Translations under genes and position numbers: made by a program | DNA from: Eulemur rufifrons | Lineage: Eukaryota > Chordata > Mammalia > Primates > Lemuridae | Assembly (NCBI RefSeq): GCF_041146395.1 | Contig: NC_091002.1 | Location: 11,030,501-11,094,500, forward strand | Direction of reading: 5' to 3' | DNA length: 64,000 nucleotides | In this document: positions 21,191-37,430 of the stretch, in pieces | Numbering within the stretch: position 1 is the first letter of the stretch | Layout of the letters: each line of letters begins with the position of its first letter | Notes under the pieces: model-generated | What the model saw: only the letters and a program-made list of their open reading frames with translations | What the model was told of the DNA's origin: nothing | Databases searched by the model: none

Positions 21191-21204
21191 TGGTAATGCC
21201 TCTA

Positions 21205-21400
21205 AAGAAAGCAGATAATATTTTTACAGCACTTTATAAAATGCCTTTACAGATAGTATCTCAGTTGTTTTCTCACAACAATAGTGTTAATTGCATTTTG
21301 TAGGTGAGGAAAGGGAAGTCTAAAGGAACCAAAGCTGGAGCCAAGGTCTAGTAGTCATTCTATGGCACCACAGTGGACTCACTAAAGGTGAATCTGCTCA
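21205..21400 (-). mobile_element. MIR SINE, degenerate
   Basis: Blocks resembling reverse MIR: 'cagcactttataaaatgcct', 'agtatctcagttgttttctc', 'attttgtaggtgaggaaagg' and 'aaccaaagctggagccaagg'. The tRNA-like end is poorly kept. Confidence 0.55.
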
Positions 21401-23235
21401 GAGGCGCACAGTGTGCAATGTACATCTAGAGCAGAATTTACTGAGTTGTGTTGTAGGATGCAGTTTTATTAAAAAAATTACTAAAAAGTTACAGTGATAA
21501 AATATGTTAGGAAAATGCTAATGTTAAGCTGTTTTTTTACTGCAGGACTTCTCAGGGCCTTTATTATTATAACATGCATTGGGACTCTTTAGGATGACAC
21601 CATAGTATGGATGTTTGCCAACTTTATTTGGCCACAGAACACTCTCATGAAGCATCTTCTGGATCCAGTGTTCCAAGGAGTACACATTTGGAAACTACTG
21701 CTTAGTTGACCCAACACCTTCTGACATCTGGGTCAGTTTCCAAGGAATGTTGATCCCACCCAATATGTGGTGCTCTGGACATTAGAAAGGCATAGTAATC
21801 CACCCTGGTAAATTTAGAGTGAACTGTTGGTTTGCCAGCTTCTGTGCATCTGGTTAATGTGAGTCAGTTCTCAAAGGTTTGATCAGATCTGAGGGAACCC
21901 CAGGCTCTGAAGAATACTGTCTTGTTGCCCAGAAGTACTCAGATCTCAACCAGCCTTCCCAACAAGAGAATACTCCTAAACACAGCTATAAATATAGAAT
22001 GGCAACTTTAGGATTCTTGTACTGAGAGCACTGTTTCATCTTGGTTTTATTACATCCACTGAGTGGGAAGATAGACCCACTCAATGAGCTTCCAGTCCTC
22101 TCACTTCCTCTTTCCCTGGGCTCTGGCCAAGTGGATTCTCTAGGGTGTCAATGTTTACATTTACTTATGAAAAGGTAGAAATAGTCACTCTCTGATTGTC
22201 TCAAACCTGGAACACAGAGCTGCTAACAGTGGGTCCCTCCCCACAGGAGGTACAGACCCAGTTCATAAGCACCCATTGTTTGAAATCAGGTGTTTCTAAA
22301 TCAGAGTTTGCCGGAAATCTATTAATACTTGTTAGGGTGCTTTTCATAGGCCATAACCCGGCTATTCTGGCTTCATTGCAATTAAATAGGAGATGAAGAA
22401 GGGAAGCTGGAGTTAGTATTTCAGGGACTCAAAGGGGACTTGTAAGCTAGCTGAGGAGCCTTGGGAAAAGTGATCAGAGAGGCAGATATTTCCAGCACTG
22501 AGCAAATATAATACATCTCAAGATTTGTTCATAGATTTTCTCAAAGCATGGAAAGTAAAGGGTCTCACAGAGATACGTATTCAATAGCCTCACAGAAGTC
22601 AGGGAAGGAGTGTTTTGAGAAAAATGGACTTATCAGATGGGGTGGGATGGGAATGACAAAGGGAGGGGGAGAAGGTGGAAGGCTGATGGGCCATAGCCAT
22701 GCCATGGAGTTGCATGTATGTGTTTGTGTGTACAAACATGTGTGCATGCTCATGCATGTGCCACCAAAGAAGATAGAGTGTGGAGAAAATACTGAGTGTG
22801 ATTTCTAACCTGTTGAGTTTAAAAGTCCTGTGTGCTACCCAGATAGCAACACGATGAGCAGCAGGAAACACAGGGAGTCATTTGGCCACAGTGGGGACAG
22901 AAACAGGGGAGTCGAAGAACTGACCACCCAGGGAGAAGCCATGGGTCAGGCAGGAGGGGTCGAGGTGGAATTCTGGAAGCCACTTCTAGGGGGTGCAGAG
23001 AAGGGCGCTGTGAAGCCTGGGAGGGGGCAGGAGGTGCCTGGGTTGTTGGTGAGCCTGACTGAGCAGAACTTCCAACCTGCCAGTGTCTGTTGTCACTGGC
23101 CAGGACCCAGGCTGTCCCAGGCTGTTAAGTATTTTTAATATCAGCACAGAGAAGTGTGGAATGTCAGCTGAGCGAGTGACTAGAGCCATGCAAGTTCATA
23201 CAGCCACTAGGCAAACAACTCAATAGCATTATCAC
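21401..23235. other. Repeat-poor gene-free interval
   Basis: No interspersed repeat recognised over 1.8 kb. A TG-rich patch (22,715-22,765) is simple sequence. The open + frame at 22,830-23,138 has no family signature. The low repeat density beside a CpG island would fit intronic regulatory DNA, but nothing specific was seen. Confidence 0.35.
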
Positions 23236-23256
23236 GTAATGAATGAATGAATGATT
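23236..23256. repeat. (AATG)n short tandem repeat
   Basis: About four to five 'aatg' units: 'gtaatgaatgaatgaatgat'. Such repeats often mark the end of an L2 or a SINE, but none is clear here. Confidence 0.8.
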
Positions 23257-23472
23257 AGATGACATTATTTTTGTGGCAGAAACTGTTTTTAAACTTGCCA
23301 ATGGTTCTGTGAAAGTTTAGACACACCCATTTCATAGAAGATTCTAAGAAATTATTAACAAAGTAGGATTTTTTTTAAATATAAGTAGACAGTTTATTTG
23401 GGCCAAGTTTGAGGACTGCAACCTGGAAACATAGATTCAGGGCAACTCAAGTGGATTTTTCTTTTTTCCTTA

Positions 23473-26880
<3,408 letters not shown>

Positions 26881-26883
26881 CTT

Positions 26884-27130
26884 AGATCAGGCTCCCTAGA
26901 AGCGGACATGAGGAGAGAATTCATGTGAAAATGAGTTAGGAAATGTTCACAGAAAAAATGGGCCAAAAGGAAGGTGCAAAACAGGAAAGTTCTGGAGACA
27001 GTATCGGCCCCATCAGCTCGGAGGCCAGCCTACTGAGTTGTTAGATCCCTGCATCGGTCAGAGTGTGGTTAAGGGCTGCCCCAAGCACTTCTACCTCTGG
27101 GCAAACCAAGCCCCATAAGCCTCAGGGCCA
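26884..27130 (+). repeat. Possible unclassified interspersed repeat
   Basis: Starts 'atcaggctccctagaagcgg' and resembles the start of the elements at 39,605 and 62,345 ('...cccc(c)agaaacaggctctga'). The similarity is weak. It may be a decayed LTR; the family is unknown. Confidence 0.3.
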
Positions 27131-29585
27131 CCCTCCCACAGAGAGACATGGGTGCTGGCTCTAGAGTGACAATGTGCGTGAAATGGTGTGGCACTCTGAG
27201 GGCGCACGGCCAGAGTAGCATCTGCGGTGGCCTGGGATGCCTGTTCTCAGCCTGGCGCGAGCAGGGCAGAGTGGACTGTTACGAGGAATCCACCCTTCGT
27301 CTCTGGTAACCTGATAGCACGAGAGAGCAGGAGTTTCTCACTGACTCTGCCAGGCACCATGACATGTGGCTTACTGGCCCCTTAGTGGTTCCACTGGCCC
27401 ACCGGAAACCGTCTTCCCCAGCCATGTTCATTTCCCACAGTTCTGGTGCAGACTTTTATGCCTTTAGACTTTACTGGAAATATTCGATACGATCACAAGG
27501 ATGCCTAGAGCTATGTAGATATCCTTCCTGGAAATAGTTAGCTTTTTGTTCCCACTATTGTTGACTCCGGGTTCCTTGAGGAGTAACTGAAGAGGGGTAG
27601 GGTAGAGGACACTGAGAACCTCAGGTCTAGGAAACCAGCGAACATGGAGCTGTGAAGAATCTCCTCATCGTGTCGGGGCACAGCAGCCCACACCTCACAG
27701 CCTAGTCATTTGTCAGATCCTTACTCGGAAGCACCTGAGTGCCCAGGCACCTTCCCACCTGCATCCGTCCTGTGCCACAGTCATCCCCACCCTCTCCCGC
27801 TCTGGTAGGTCCCACGGGCCCTGCCAGGGAAGCCCGAGACAATCAGATGTGTAAATTACTTCAAACCAGCCAAGCGGGAGGCTCCGGAGACAAAGCACGT
27901 TCTTACCAGGGGATTGTGATTGAACATGAAGATCCTCCCAGTATAAACCACCAGTAAGAATTTCCTGCATCTGCTATTCTGAGCATGCAGCAGCTGGAAG
28001 AGGGGCTGAGACAGAGAAGCCAGAGAAGCCACATGGCAGGACCACGTGGAATCAGATGAGATTTTAAATAGTGTGGGTCAAGATCTCAAGAGATGTATGG
28101 TAATAAGGTCTAATTTGAACTATTGCTATACCGTAGAAATCAATCGTTGGTATTTCATGCAGTTTAAGAATCAAGAAACCATAAAAATAATCACTGTGAG
28201 AGAAGAAATTATCAATGATAAGAACAAAAGAAAATGAATAGCACAAAAGGAAAGGGTAACATTTTAGCTGCTATTTCCCTGTAAGCTCATTTAAACTTCT
28301 GGGTCACAGTCCATCTTTAATATCCCAAGGAATTACTTCTATTTCCCACAAAAGATGCTGTAATGAAAATGTGAAAGGCTTCAGGGAAAGGTGTGCTCAC
28401 ATCTTCTAGAGAGGAAAAAAGAGCCTGGCATAGGAACCAAGATTCACATTTCACAAGGACTGTGATGCCTTTATAAAGGAAATATCATTCCAGAAGCAGA
28501 GATAAAAATGAATCTATATAGCAAAGTAGTTGTTGAAGGTTGACTGAACTGAAGGAACTATATGATTAACTATATGATTAAGTATTATTTAATTTACCAA
28601 AACTGCCTTTGAGAAAAACATTTTTTGGTGAGTGCTGGGAAAATTGACCAAGATATGATACCGTTTGACTTCAAAAATTTGTACATACCATCTGGAAAGC
28701 CCAGCACAGGGGCATGGAGGAAGCTCCCTGCCTGATAGAGCATGTCTTATTTGACAGAAAATCTCAGAGAATGAATAAGGGGACACAGTTCCCTGCCCTC
28801 TATCTTGAGGAGGAAATGTGAGATCTTGTTTTCCCCGGGGAGTCACTTCAGCTCAACCGTCACCATGCTCTACAATCCACGGGCCCTGCCACCTCGGCTC
28901 TGTCCCTCCCTGCCTCCTTCCCCAGCGTGGATTCCATGTTCTGCAATTATAACTCCTCCTTCACGTGTACCTTAATTCCTTCGCCTGATCTCTCTCTGGG
29001 CACCCCCTTGACCAAGCCCCAACCCTGGCTGAAGCACAGGTCCCCTGGGCTGTGCCCGCACTAGGCAGGTGGACGTGGCCAGGAAAGCCACAGCCGTGTT
29101 AGGAGGTCCGTGGCCATTGGTCTCAAGAAGTCCTGCTCCACTGACCATCCTCTAAATATCAGTCTTTGATAAACTTGTTTTTAAAGTTACATTTATATAT
29201 GCAGGAGTGAAAGTAAGTAAGTTTTGGAGACTAACACTTACTACTCTGATATTTTCTTTTTTCTCCTCTCTGATCCTATCCTATTCTCATTTCATTTAAA
29301 ATGCTTGGCTGGCAACTTCCTAACTTAATTTCACAACACTCTAATGGGTTTTGAAAAAAGATGCCCTGGGCTATGATTTCACTCTGACTCTTCCCTTCTC
29401 AAACCTCCCACATGCTCCTGCCTTCCTCACTCGTATTTCGCTGAGACACTAGAATTAATCAGCAGGACTCCTGTTACTCCCCCAACGCTGCCAGCCGGCC
29501 TGTACCTCGGTGCAGGCTCTGCTTCCCTCCTGCTGTAGGGGGTAGAACAGGTGCACCCCTCTCCGGGCCATCCTCTCCGCTTTGT
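27131..29585. other. Gene-free interval, nothing recognised
   Basis: Includes a short direct repeat 'ctatatgatta' at 28,558-28,579. The segment 28,860-29,460 is pyrimidine-rich and could be decayed L2, but I could not confirm it. Confidence 0.35.
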
Positions 29586-29589
29586 GCAG

Positions 29590-29990
29590 TAGATCTGGCG
29601 TCTCTCGTATGCAGTACAAAGACATTGCTGCAGCAGTTGTCCCTCTCTTTGCTCTGTCGCCAGTTTCTCACCCTCTCTGCTGGGTCATTTCTATCCAGGT
29701 ACAATCATACTGTAATAGGACCCGTCTTCATAGAACCTTCTCTTCACTCTACATCTGCCCCCAACTCTGACTTCTTTTCTCAACTTCATTTAACAATGGC
29801 ACTCTTCACAGGAGTGTCACTGTCCCTCCCTCCTGTTCTTTCCTTGCTCCACTCCAATCAGGATGCTGCACCCTGAACTGATCTCGTCAAGGTCACCAGC
29901 GACCTCCCTGTTTTCAAATCCAGTGGTTGGTATTTGATCTCCATCTCATTTGATTTTCTGGAAGCATCTGATGTCACACTGAGGGTGGAG
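29590..29990 (+). mobile_element. L2 (CR1-clade) reverse transcriptase remnant
   Basis: Around 29,884-29,985 the + strand reads 'ctcgtcaaggtcaccagcga' followed by a decayed version of the L2/CR1 reverse-transcriptase segment that normally reads K-V-T-N-D-L ... L-D-L-S-A-A-F-D-T-V-D-H. The final part is recognisable only as 'gattttctggaagcatctga'. The preceding 300 bases fit the same element less well. Frame and function are lost. Confidence 0.55.
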
Positions 29991-30124
29991 CCTTTCTGAA
30001 TGCAGGGCCCTATGGGACTGCACAGGTCTCATGCCACGAAGCCAGCTTTGGAGCCACTGGATCTCATGTGCCATGTTGCATGAGGCATAAGCTCCCATGG
30101 ACAAGTGCTCCAAGATCCCAAGTG

Positions 30125-30435
30125 ATAATCACAGCAGCTGAGGGTACTGAGTGCCCACCTTGAGCTAGACCCTCTGACCAGGACTCCACATGTGCCAGCC
30201 TCATTTCAGAATCCTAACCAGCCTGTGAGGCGTCTGCCCCATGTATCATTCCCGTGGTACACATGAAACAGTTTTATTTACCCTCTATTTTCCAGATTGT
30301 AGAAGCTGAGGCACAGAGAGGTGAAGTAACTTGTCTATGGTCATAGAGCTTGAATGTGAAGGAACCCCAATTCAAACCAGGTCTATCAAACGACAGGGCC
30401 TATGCTCTTAGCAACTACTCCACAATATCTTCAGA
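30125..30435 (-). mobile_element. MIR SINE
   Basis: Reverse MIR: 'gagtgcccaccttgagctag', 'attttccagattgtagaagc', 'tgaggcacagagaggtgaag', 'taacttgtctatggtcatag' and 'aattcaaaccaggtctatc'. Confidence 0.75.
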
Positions 30436-30451
30436 ATATCTCTAGGTAGAA

Positions 30452-30876
30452 ATATGTGCATTCGTTTTCTAGGGCTGCCATAAAAAAATACCACAAACTG
30501 AGTGGCTTGAAACAACATAATTTATTGTCTCACAGTTTTGGAGGTGGGAAGTGTGAAATCAAGGTGCTGGGAAGGATCCGTTCCAGCCTTTCTCCTGGCT
30601 CTGGGAGCCTCAAGCGTTCTTGGCTTCCAAACCTATCAGCCCAGCCCTCCACATCCACGTGATGTTCTCCCTGTGTCTTCATACCGCCTTCCTCTGTGCA
30701 CATCTATGTCCAAATTTCCCCCTTCATATCAGAGTAGAGCTCATCTGATGACCTCGTCTTAACTTGGCTGAGTCTGCATAGACCCTAATTCCCAATAAGG
30801 TCACATTCTGTGCTCCTGGGGGGTGAGAATTTGAACATATCTGCTCTGGGGGACACAATTCAACCCTTAACTGGGT
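30452..30876 (-). mobile_element. MLT1-type MaLR LTR
   Basis: Well-preserved reverse MLT1: 'gttttctagggctgccataa', 'ataccacaaactgagtggct', 'tgtctcacagttttggaggt', 'cctgtgtcttcataccgcct', 'aaggtcacattctgtgctcc' and 'gggacacaattcaaccctta'. The opposite orientation of the LTR at 6,075. Confidence 0.9.
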
Positions 30877-30879
30877 GTA

Positions 30880-32265
30880 AAATTTACGACTGATCAAATA
30901 TCCAGGAAGTGTGACCAATGCACACAGTCAGAAAATAGAGGCAGACATTCTCAGTAGTAAATAGTTATCCCATGGCCAAAGTGCTCGATGTGAATTGCCT
31001 CTGTCCTGCCTTGGTCTGCTGGGGGTGGGAATTGGGGCAGGGGGCCCTTAGCACCTTCTCAGGAGTGGGTGAAAGCAGAGTGGGAGCCAAAGGCTTAAAG
31101 AAATGGCCAAGTGAAGTGGGTGGTCCTTGGCCATTGATTTGGTGACGTGCTGTCCATTAAACTTCCATGGCCGGTTTTTCATGATCTTCTCTTGATGGGA
31201 CTGTTAGGTGCCAGGTGCTTCTTAGGGAGTCAGAGCTTAATAAACTGCAACTTCTCCTTCCTGCTGGCTTAAGGTGCACTAGAGGCCAAATGACTATATT
31301 TGGAAGATGAGTAGTAGAATTTCAAAATTCCAAGTAATACAGTGATTCTGATCACAATCACTATTAAAATCACATCATGGATCGTGATCATAAAAATAAA
31401 ATGATAATATATAACTTATAACAAAGATAAAAGGAATAATTTTTGCTTCGTATAAAACTCACCATTGTGTCCTTGATCTGCTCCTGACCAGCAGTAGTTC
31501 CCATGACCTTGGGGGTTCCTGGGTTCTAACCTTGAGCTCTGTCGCATGGAGCAGCTGCTCTTATGGGCTGTCGACCAGCTGCCACGGGCAGGGGTCAGAG
31601 ACCTTTGCAGGCTCGGGTCTTTTGTCTTAACAGTAAATTGTTAAAGACAGAGCTCAGGTCCCAGAACTCAGCTTACACAGTGCATCTAAAATAACTTCAA
31701 TATCAGGTCCTCTCCTTTCCCACCCAGAGCAGCAGAGCACCAGTGCACTGAAGCCAGAGAGAGAGTGTTGGGATTGCTAAATAGGACAGGATGACAGAGG
31801 CATGTAAAGAACTCAGCACAACCCTACCCTGATTTGTGTTTACAAAGGAAGTCAGATAGATAGGAATGTAGACTAGGCACATTGCAGTTTTCTTAGAGCA
31901 GCATGTGATAAAGGCAGTATTTCCACCACTCTACAAGTGGGGAAAAGATCAAGGCTCAGAGACTGCAGAAGATGCAAAAGGAATATTTCTTTGGGAAAAG
32001 CCATGTGTCTCCCTTGTCTCCTGCCAGCGTGGCACATGAAGGAATTGAAAATGCTTATAGAAAATCATTCATGTTCTAGAAAAAGGGCAGGAGGCTGTGA
32101 GACCCATGCATTCTCTCATCAGATTACAATTGTGTACCAACTACATGGTCCGGCGCTGAGTGGGTGGGTGCCCACTTGTGCACTTTCCTGATTCTCCATG
32201 GCTATTGCCCTGTTCCGAGCCATTGTTGCAAGCCATTGTCCCTCTCATGGAGAGGATGATATAAC
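30880..32265. other. Gene-free interval, nothing recognised
   Basis: Mixed sequence without recognised repeats, promoter or exon. Confidence 0.35.
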
Positions 32266-32269
32266 AGGA

Positions 32270-32720
32270 TTTTGTGTTACAAAGATCACCCTGACTGCTG
32301 ACTATAGACAGGAGTTTAGTAGTGGAGCAAGAGTGGTGAGATGATAGGAGAAGATTGTGATCATTCAGAGAGCGATGCTGGGCTGTAGGGAAGAACTAGA
32401 GGCAAAATTTGGAGAATGACCCAACAATGCTGTGGTGAGTTTGATGTGAGGAGTGCAAGAGAGGCATCGAGGATGGCCCTTCACTCACCACCTGTGTTCA
32501 TAGAGGTGCCATTGAAGGAGATGGTAAATCTGGGAGGAAAAGGCGGCTTGACAGTTGAGTTCCATTTTGTATATGTTAAGTGGGATGAGCCTCTGAGAAC
32601 CCAAGGAGGTGTGGAGGAGGCTAGCTCCAAAGATCTGGACTTCCAAGGAGAGCTTTGGGCTACAAATATGTAGGTAGCAGCTTTCAGTATATATAAAGCC
32701 AGAGGAGGATGACATTGCCT
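32270..32720 (+). mobile_element. Ancient interspersed repeat, family unresolved
   Basis: Recognisable blocks of a common old mammalian repeat: 'aagatcaccctgactgctga', 'gagaggcatcgaggatggcc', 'ccattgaaggagatggtaaa', 'ctgggaggaaaaggcggctt', 'cattttgtatatgttaagtg'. The order fits a long LINE-derived repeat, but I could not name it. Confidence 0.45.
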
Positions 32721-33065
32721 AAGAAAAGGGTATGGAGATGTTGTCTTAGGGTTAATTCATGTAGCAGGATGCTAATAAGTGCAGAATTTTATATTACTAA
32801 ATATGGACCCAAAGTCTGTTGAAAATGTGGCAATCCGGGAGTCGGCTGCTGGTTCATTTTACTTAGTTGAGTATCTCCCCTAAAACCGGAACCCCCTTTG
32901 CAGTTGGTATTTGTGACATTAGCACCTGGCTCCCTGTAGTGTGGAGAGTTTCTGAGTCTGGTGGAGGTACACCTGTCTTTTGAAGTTGGGCCTGAGGACC
33001 CCACTCGATGTCAGCAAGAAACTGTAGATTGAGTGCTGAGAGGTGAGATCACTAGTGATCATCAT
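32721..33065. other. Gene-free interval, nothing recognised
   Basis: No repeat, exon or regulatory element could be supported. Confidence 0.35.
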
Positions 33066-33069
33066 GAAC

Positions 33070-33265
33070 ACAAGTATCTGTTGAGTAAATGTGTGTGTGT
33101 CACTCCTATGCTTGGCATGGTCCATGGGCTATCTTATTAAATACTCATACCAATCTTGAAGTCGCTCTCTAAAGCAGTCTTAGAGAACATAAGTAACTTG
33201 CTCAGTGTTAATCAGTGGTAGGACAGTGCTTGGACTCAGCTGTGTCCATTAACAGAGTCCAAATT
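33070..33265 (-). mobile_element. MIR SINE
   Basis: Reverse MIR: 'gttgagtaaatgtgtgtgtg', 'atcttattaaatactcatac', 'gagaacataagtaacttgct', 'cagtgttaatcagtggtagg' and 'cttggactcagctgtgtcc'. Confidence 0.7.
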
Positions 33266-35020
33266 CGTAAGTGCCAACTCTACCATTTCTCTGGAAGTGA
33301 GCAGTCTAAGGAACATATGTGTCTGTTCCGTGACCCTCATTGTTGAGCTGCGTGTGGGGCTCAGTGTTCAGGAGACTCATCCTCCATGGGCTGTCCCAGC
33401 CTCCAGCTCAACTCCAGCCGCACCTGTGGAGAAATGCCCAGGAAATCTGATTTTATAGTTTCCCTCTGAAATAGAAATGTTATTACTAACAAATAGTTCT
33501 GTGGTGCTTATAGTTCATTAGAGACTTTCCCAGGAATTCTCTGGTCTCCATCCTTCGTGTGCCCTAAAGTCTACCATTAGCTGCTTTTCAGTTCGTTGAC
33601 AAATAAGGAAGGAGTGAGGGAGGGAGGTGGCGGCGCTTAGGAGTGGGCCCCTCCAGGAGTAAAGGTTTTTGATCCTGGCAGAGTGTTGGGGTTTTTTAAT
33701 GCAGGACTTTTAGAAGGGTTGTATGCTCAGGAACTGGGGACACAGGGGGAGGACCCAGGGGAGCACATCAACATCCCAGCGGAAGGCTATAAGCCCTAGG
33801 TCCCTCTCCCTCCTCACCCTGCTTCTGGCTGACATGCCCCACTGGGGTCTTCCCCCCAGTCCACTGGGAATGGGAGCAGAGGTCCCACTGTGGGGACAGG
33901 AGCTGGGGCTGGGGTAACCCCCAACTCGCTTATAAAAGCAAATTGAGTTTTAGAACCTCAGTTCTGCATTCTTCACAAATTTCTCCTCTGCACCGGGAGA
34001 TTAAAACCCCATAGTCCAGTTCCTATGAAACTGCACCACAGGGATTTAACAAGCTTTTATAAATTGTTGATTAGACCCGATGTCCACATTGCCTAATGGT
34101 TCCAGGAAATGACCATTTAAAACTAATCCTTCAAGTAAACTGGGGCTATCTTTCCTCAGAGCAGACACATTCACCATTATTTTTCTCTAATTTTGTATAA
34201 AATTAGATCTGGCTGACCATAGATCTTTCTTATAATAAATGGGGGATTTCCTGCTCATGTGAAATCTTTAATTTCTCTGGTTTAGTTTTCATTCCATGTA
34301 AAAAAAATACTGTGAATAAACAAACAAAATGCCCAAGTAGAGCAAAGGCTTGCTTTGTGGCATTCTTGGTTGTGTTGTTTTTGTTTTTGTTTTTTTAATT
34401 TTGCTTTTTTAAAAAAGTCAAATTTAAAAAATTAAGAAAATTAAACAAAATTTGACTTTTTTTTAAAGTCAGATTTTACTCTTTTGGGAGCAAACAAATG
34501 TAACTGAATTTTGGAAGGCTTCAGATGTGTGATTGCAATCAACACATGCTACAATCTACCATCTCACTTTTCTAGTGAGATTTTTCTCCAAATCTAAGGA
34601 AATTCTGAGAAAGACAAACAATGCTAGATAAGCTATATACTCAATGGAAAAAAAGAAAAAACATGCCTTTGTTTGGAGTCGACCTGAATATATTTTCATT
34701 TGTTTCAGAAGGAAAAATAAAGTCTTCTGATAAAGGAGAGAGAGCTTTAGAAATAAGGGTATTGCCCCTGGGCATTTATAAACCATCTACATGATTCCTT
34801 GCCAAGTGCTATAATAGAGGCAGAGTATTAGTGCTCAAACAAGATGGTGAATTAAAGTTGCATGAGCATTTGCAGAGACAAAGAATTTGAGATAACAAAA
34901 AGACTCTAAAAAAATCACTGAATCATATCACCTAATTTTGCAGAAGGGGAAATAATCCTGGAAAAGTCAAATTATGTTCCCAAGTCCTTGTACCCAGCAC
35001 ACTTACCCTTTGGGGACTAT
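33266..35020. other. Gene-free interval, AT-rich to the right
   Basis: Nothing recognised apart from a 15-bp perfect inverted repeat (34,411-34,425 with 34,448-34,462) and T/A runs at 34,370-34,470. Confidence 0.4.
34411..34462. repeat. Perfect 15-bp inverted repeat
   Basis: 'aaaaaagtcaaattt' at 34,411-34,425 and its exact reverse complement at 34,448-34,462, separated by 22 AT-rich bases. It could fold into a hairpin or be the ends of a miniature DNA transposon. No terminal family motif was recognised. Confidence 0.9.
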
Positions 35021-35024
35021 GAGC

Positions 35025-35255
35025 TGTGTGGGAAGCACTGTGGCACAAACTTTACCTGCTTTACTTCACTCAGGGTCCCCACACAATTTTGTGAGGTAAG
35101 TGCCTTGATCCGCACTTTGCAGACGGGTAAGACAAAGGCTCTGAGAAGTTAAGTGAACTGGTCCCAAGGCATAAACCTAGCAAGCAGTGCTACAGCCTGG
35201 ATTTGAAACCAGGAGTGGTTGATTGCAAAGCCCAGTGTAGACTTTCCGTGGTACA
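35025..35255 (-). mobile_element. MIR SINE
   Basis: Reverse MIR: 'ctttacttcactcagggtcc', 'ttttgtgaggtaagtgcctt', 'ctctgagaagttaagtgaac', 'tggatttgaaaccaggagtg'. Confidence 0.75.
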
Positions 35256-35995
35256 TCTCCAAAACAGGCTGATTCTTAGCTTTGGGCAGATGCTGGGCTG
35301 GGAGAACCCTGAGCCCCTTTGGGGCCAGGGACCGAGGTGTGACCTAGCCCCAGCAGCCAGAACTTGGGTCACACCAAGCAATGAGGTGGTGGGCTGAGGA
35401 CACTTGGAGGAAGGGCATCTCTTCAGAGAATTGGGAACTTCAGAGTCCTCAGAGGGCCCCTTGGGGTGCAGGGAAAGAAACTGAGGCCAGAGAAGCCACT
35501 TGAAATGCCTTGCTAGTGTCTGGGATTGTGTTCCAGGCCTCCTGACTTTTCTGTGACTCCTGGAGTTCCACTTCTCCATTTCCTCACAGCCAAAAACTAG
35601 CAGTGGAGAATCTGTGTCTTAACTTGAGTAGAGTCCGGACTGGGAACATCACAAAGTCAAAAGGCAGAAATGTCCATAAGAATATTATAAGTAACTTAAA
35701 AGAGAAAATAGGGCCATGTGGCTGATCCAATGAGAATGCTCATGAGAATGTTTGGGAGGATCCATCCTCTTGGATCACCACAAAGCCATGACAAGGAGAC
35801 TTAGCCATTTTCTCTGCAATTCTGGGTTAAGCTCAGACAGTCATCTCAGTGAGAGGATCCTGGGGTAGCTGATTTCTGGCTCAATTCTCACCTAAATCCA
35901 CCCAGTTTTACATAGCAAATGCCATATCCTGTGCGTCAAAGTAAGACCAGGCATTCAAGCCCAGAAAAAGAAATATTTATGATAATTAACAATAG
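35256..35995. other. Gene-free interval, nothing recognised
   Basis: A - strand open frame of 129 codons (35,190-35,579) starts beyond this stretch, overlaps the MIR at its end and has no family signature. Confidence 0.35.
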
Positions 35996-35999
35996 TAGT

Positions 36000-36250
36000 T
36001 AATATTCATTGAGTGCTGGCATGCAGCAGGCACTGAGAGAAGTGCTCTTCTCGGGGCTGGGCCCTGGGCTGGGCTGGGCTTGCCACAGAGATCATCTCAT
36101 CTCATGCTTAAAGCAAAGTCCTGAGGGTGGGGCGTTCTTGTTATCCACAGTTCATGGGTCAGTAGAACTGAACCTCAAAGGAGTACAACTAACTTGCTTA
36201 GGATCCCAAGACGAGGGATGTGGAAGCTGGGATTTGAATAAGGGATGAGG
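36000..36250 (-). mobile_element. MIR SINE
   Basis: Reverse MIR: 'tattcattgagtgctggcat', 'gcagcaggcactgagagaag', 'tcttgttatccacagttcat', 'taacttgcttaggatcccaa' and 'agctgggatttgaataaggg'. It contains a small 'gggct' tandem at 36,060-36,080. Confidence 0.75.
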
Positions 36251-37230
36251 TCAGCATTCCAGGATCCATGTGGCCTCCCAGGACAAAAATCTATTTCATT
36301 CTAGCTATTCTCATCATATTGTAACCAAGCAGAGAGCCTCAGATAAATGTCTCTAGACCCAATTATTATAAATACAAGTATTTTTTTTAAGCGAATGCTT
36401 TGAGATTTCCTAAAATAAGAAATTTGGTGGTTAGAAATCTTGCCATACTATGGCTTTCAAAAGTGTCACAGTTATTGCTTAGAGAGTTAGTGTGATTAAT
36501 TTGATTTTTGTTGGCACCAGCATACTGTGTGCCTCTAGGGAAAGAATACACCAAATCTTAGGTCTGTCCAAGCATAGCAAAACCAGCCTTTTTCTGGAAG
36601 TTAGAGTGTTTGCCTCTGAACAATGTTGTGGCTTCTATAATAGTTAAGTCATTTCCTTTCCTTTCTGCTAGCACCTCATTAACAGATAATAGCTTTTATT
36701 TCTGATTATCCACTGATTGTACACAATATCAACAATTCAGAAAAATACAAAGACAAATATACAAAACACCAATGCCTCATTGATTCAACTCTTGGACCAG
36801 AGTGTAATGTAATTCAGATCATGAATTGTTAATGTGGAAGATATTTCTTGAGAAATTTCATTTATCATGCAGGCAGCTATATAATTGTAAGGCTGTGTAT
36901 GCCTAGAATTCAGTTAAAAGGAACACATTAAAACAGCATGGAAACAATCATGACCTGGGTTGTTTGAGGAGACAGCTTCCCATAATGATCACACATTGGT
37001 AGGGTTTGAAGAAGCAGCGCCTCCCTTCCATTCCTGGGTGAGATGTCCCATCCTCTGCCATCCTCTGAGATCTGGGTGTAGTAAACTTCTCTGAAAGCAG
37101 AGCAAGCCAAGTATAAATCGGGGGTATCGCCATGAAACCTCCTGCGAGCCAGCGTGGTGTGAGTGCACAGTGCTCAAGGACCCAGCTGGTGCTGAAATGA
37201 AAGGATGGGTAGAAAAGTGGGACGGTGCAC
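36251..37230. other. Gene-free interval, nothing recognised
   Basis: AT-rich up to 36,930. Overlapping - strand frames at 36,928-37,286 lack any family signature. Confidence 0.35.
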
Positions 37231-37234
37231 AAGG

Positions 37235-37430
37235 CCTTTCTTCCAACTCTGGTCACTCTACTTACTGGCTGTGGATCTCTGGGCAAACTAATTAACCTCT
37301 CTGAGCCTCCGTTCCTTCATATGTAAAATGGAGATAAGAATAGCACTTGCAGTCAAGGAGAAGATTAAAGGAGTTATGCTTGTATGGTACTTAAATTTGA
37401 TTGGCATGAGGTGTGCACTCAGTGATTGTT
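37235..37430 (+). mobile_element. MIR SINE
   Basis: Forward MIR: 'actctacttactggctgtgg', 'atctctgggcaaactaatta', 'acctctctgagcctccgttc', 'tatgtaaaatggagataaga' and 'gtgtgcactcagtgattg'. Confidence 0.8.

Noticed and set aside
35190..35579. - strand frame of 129 codons
   Set aside because: It overlaps a MIR and has no domain or conserved motif.
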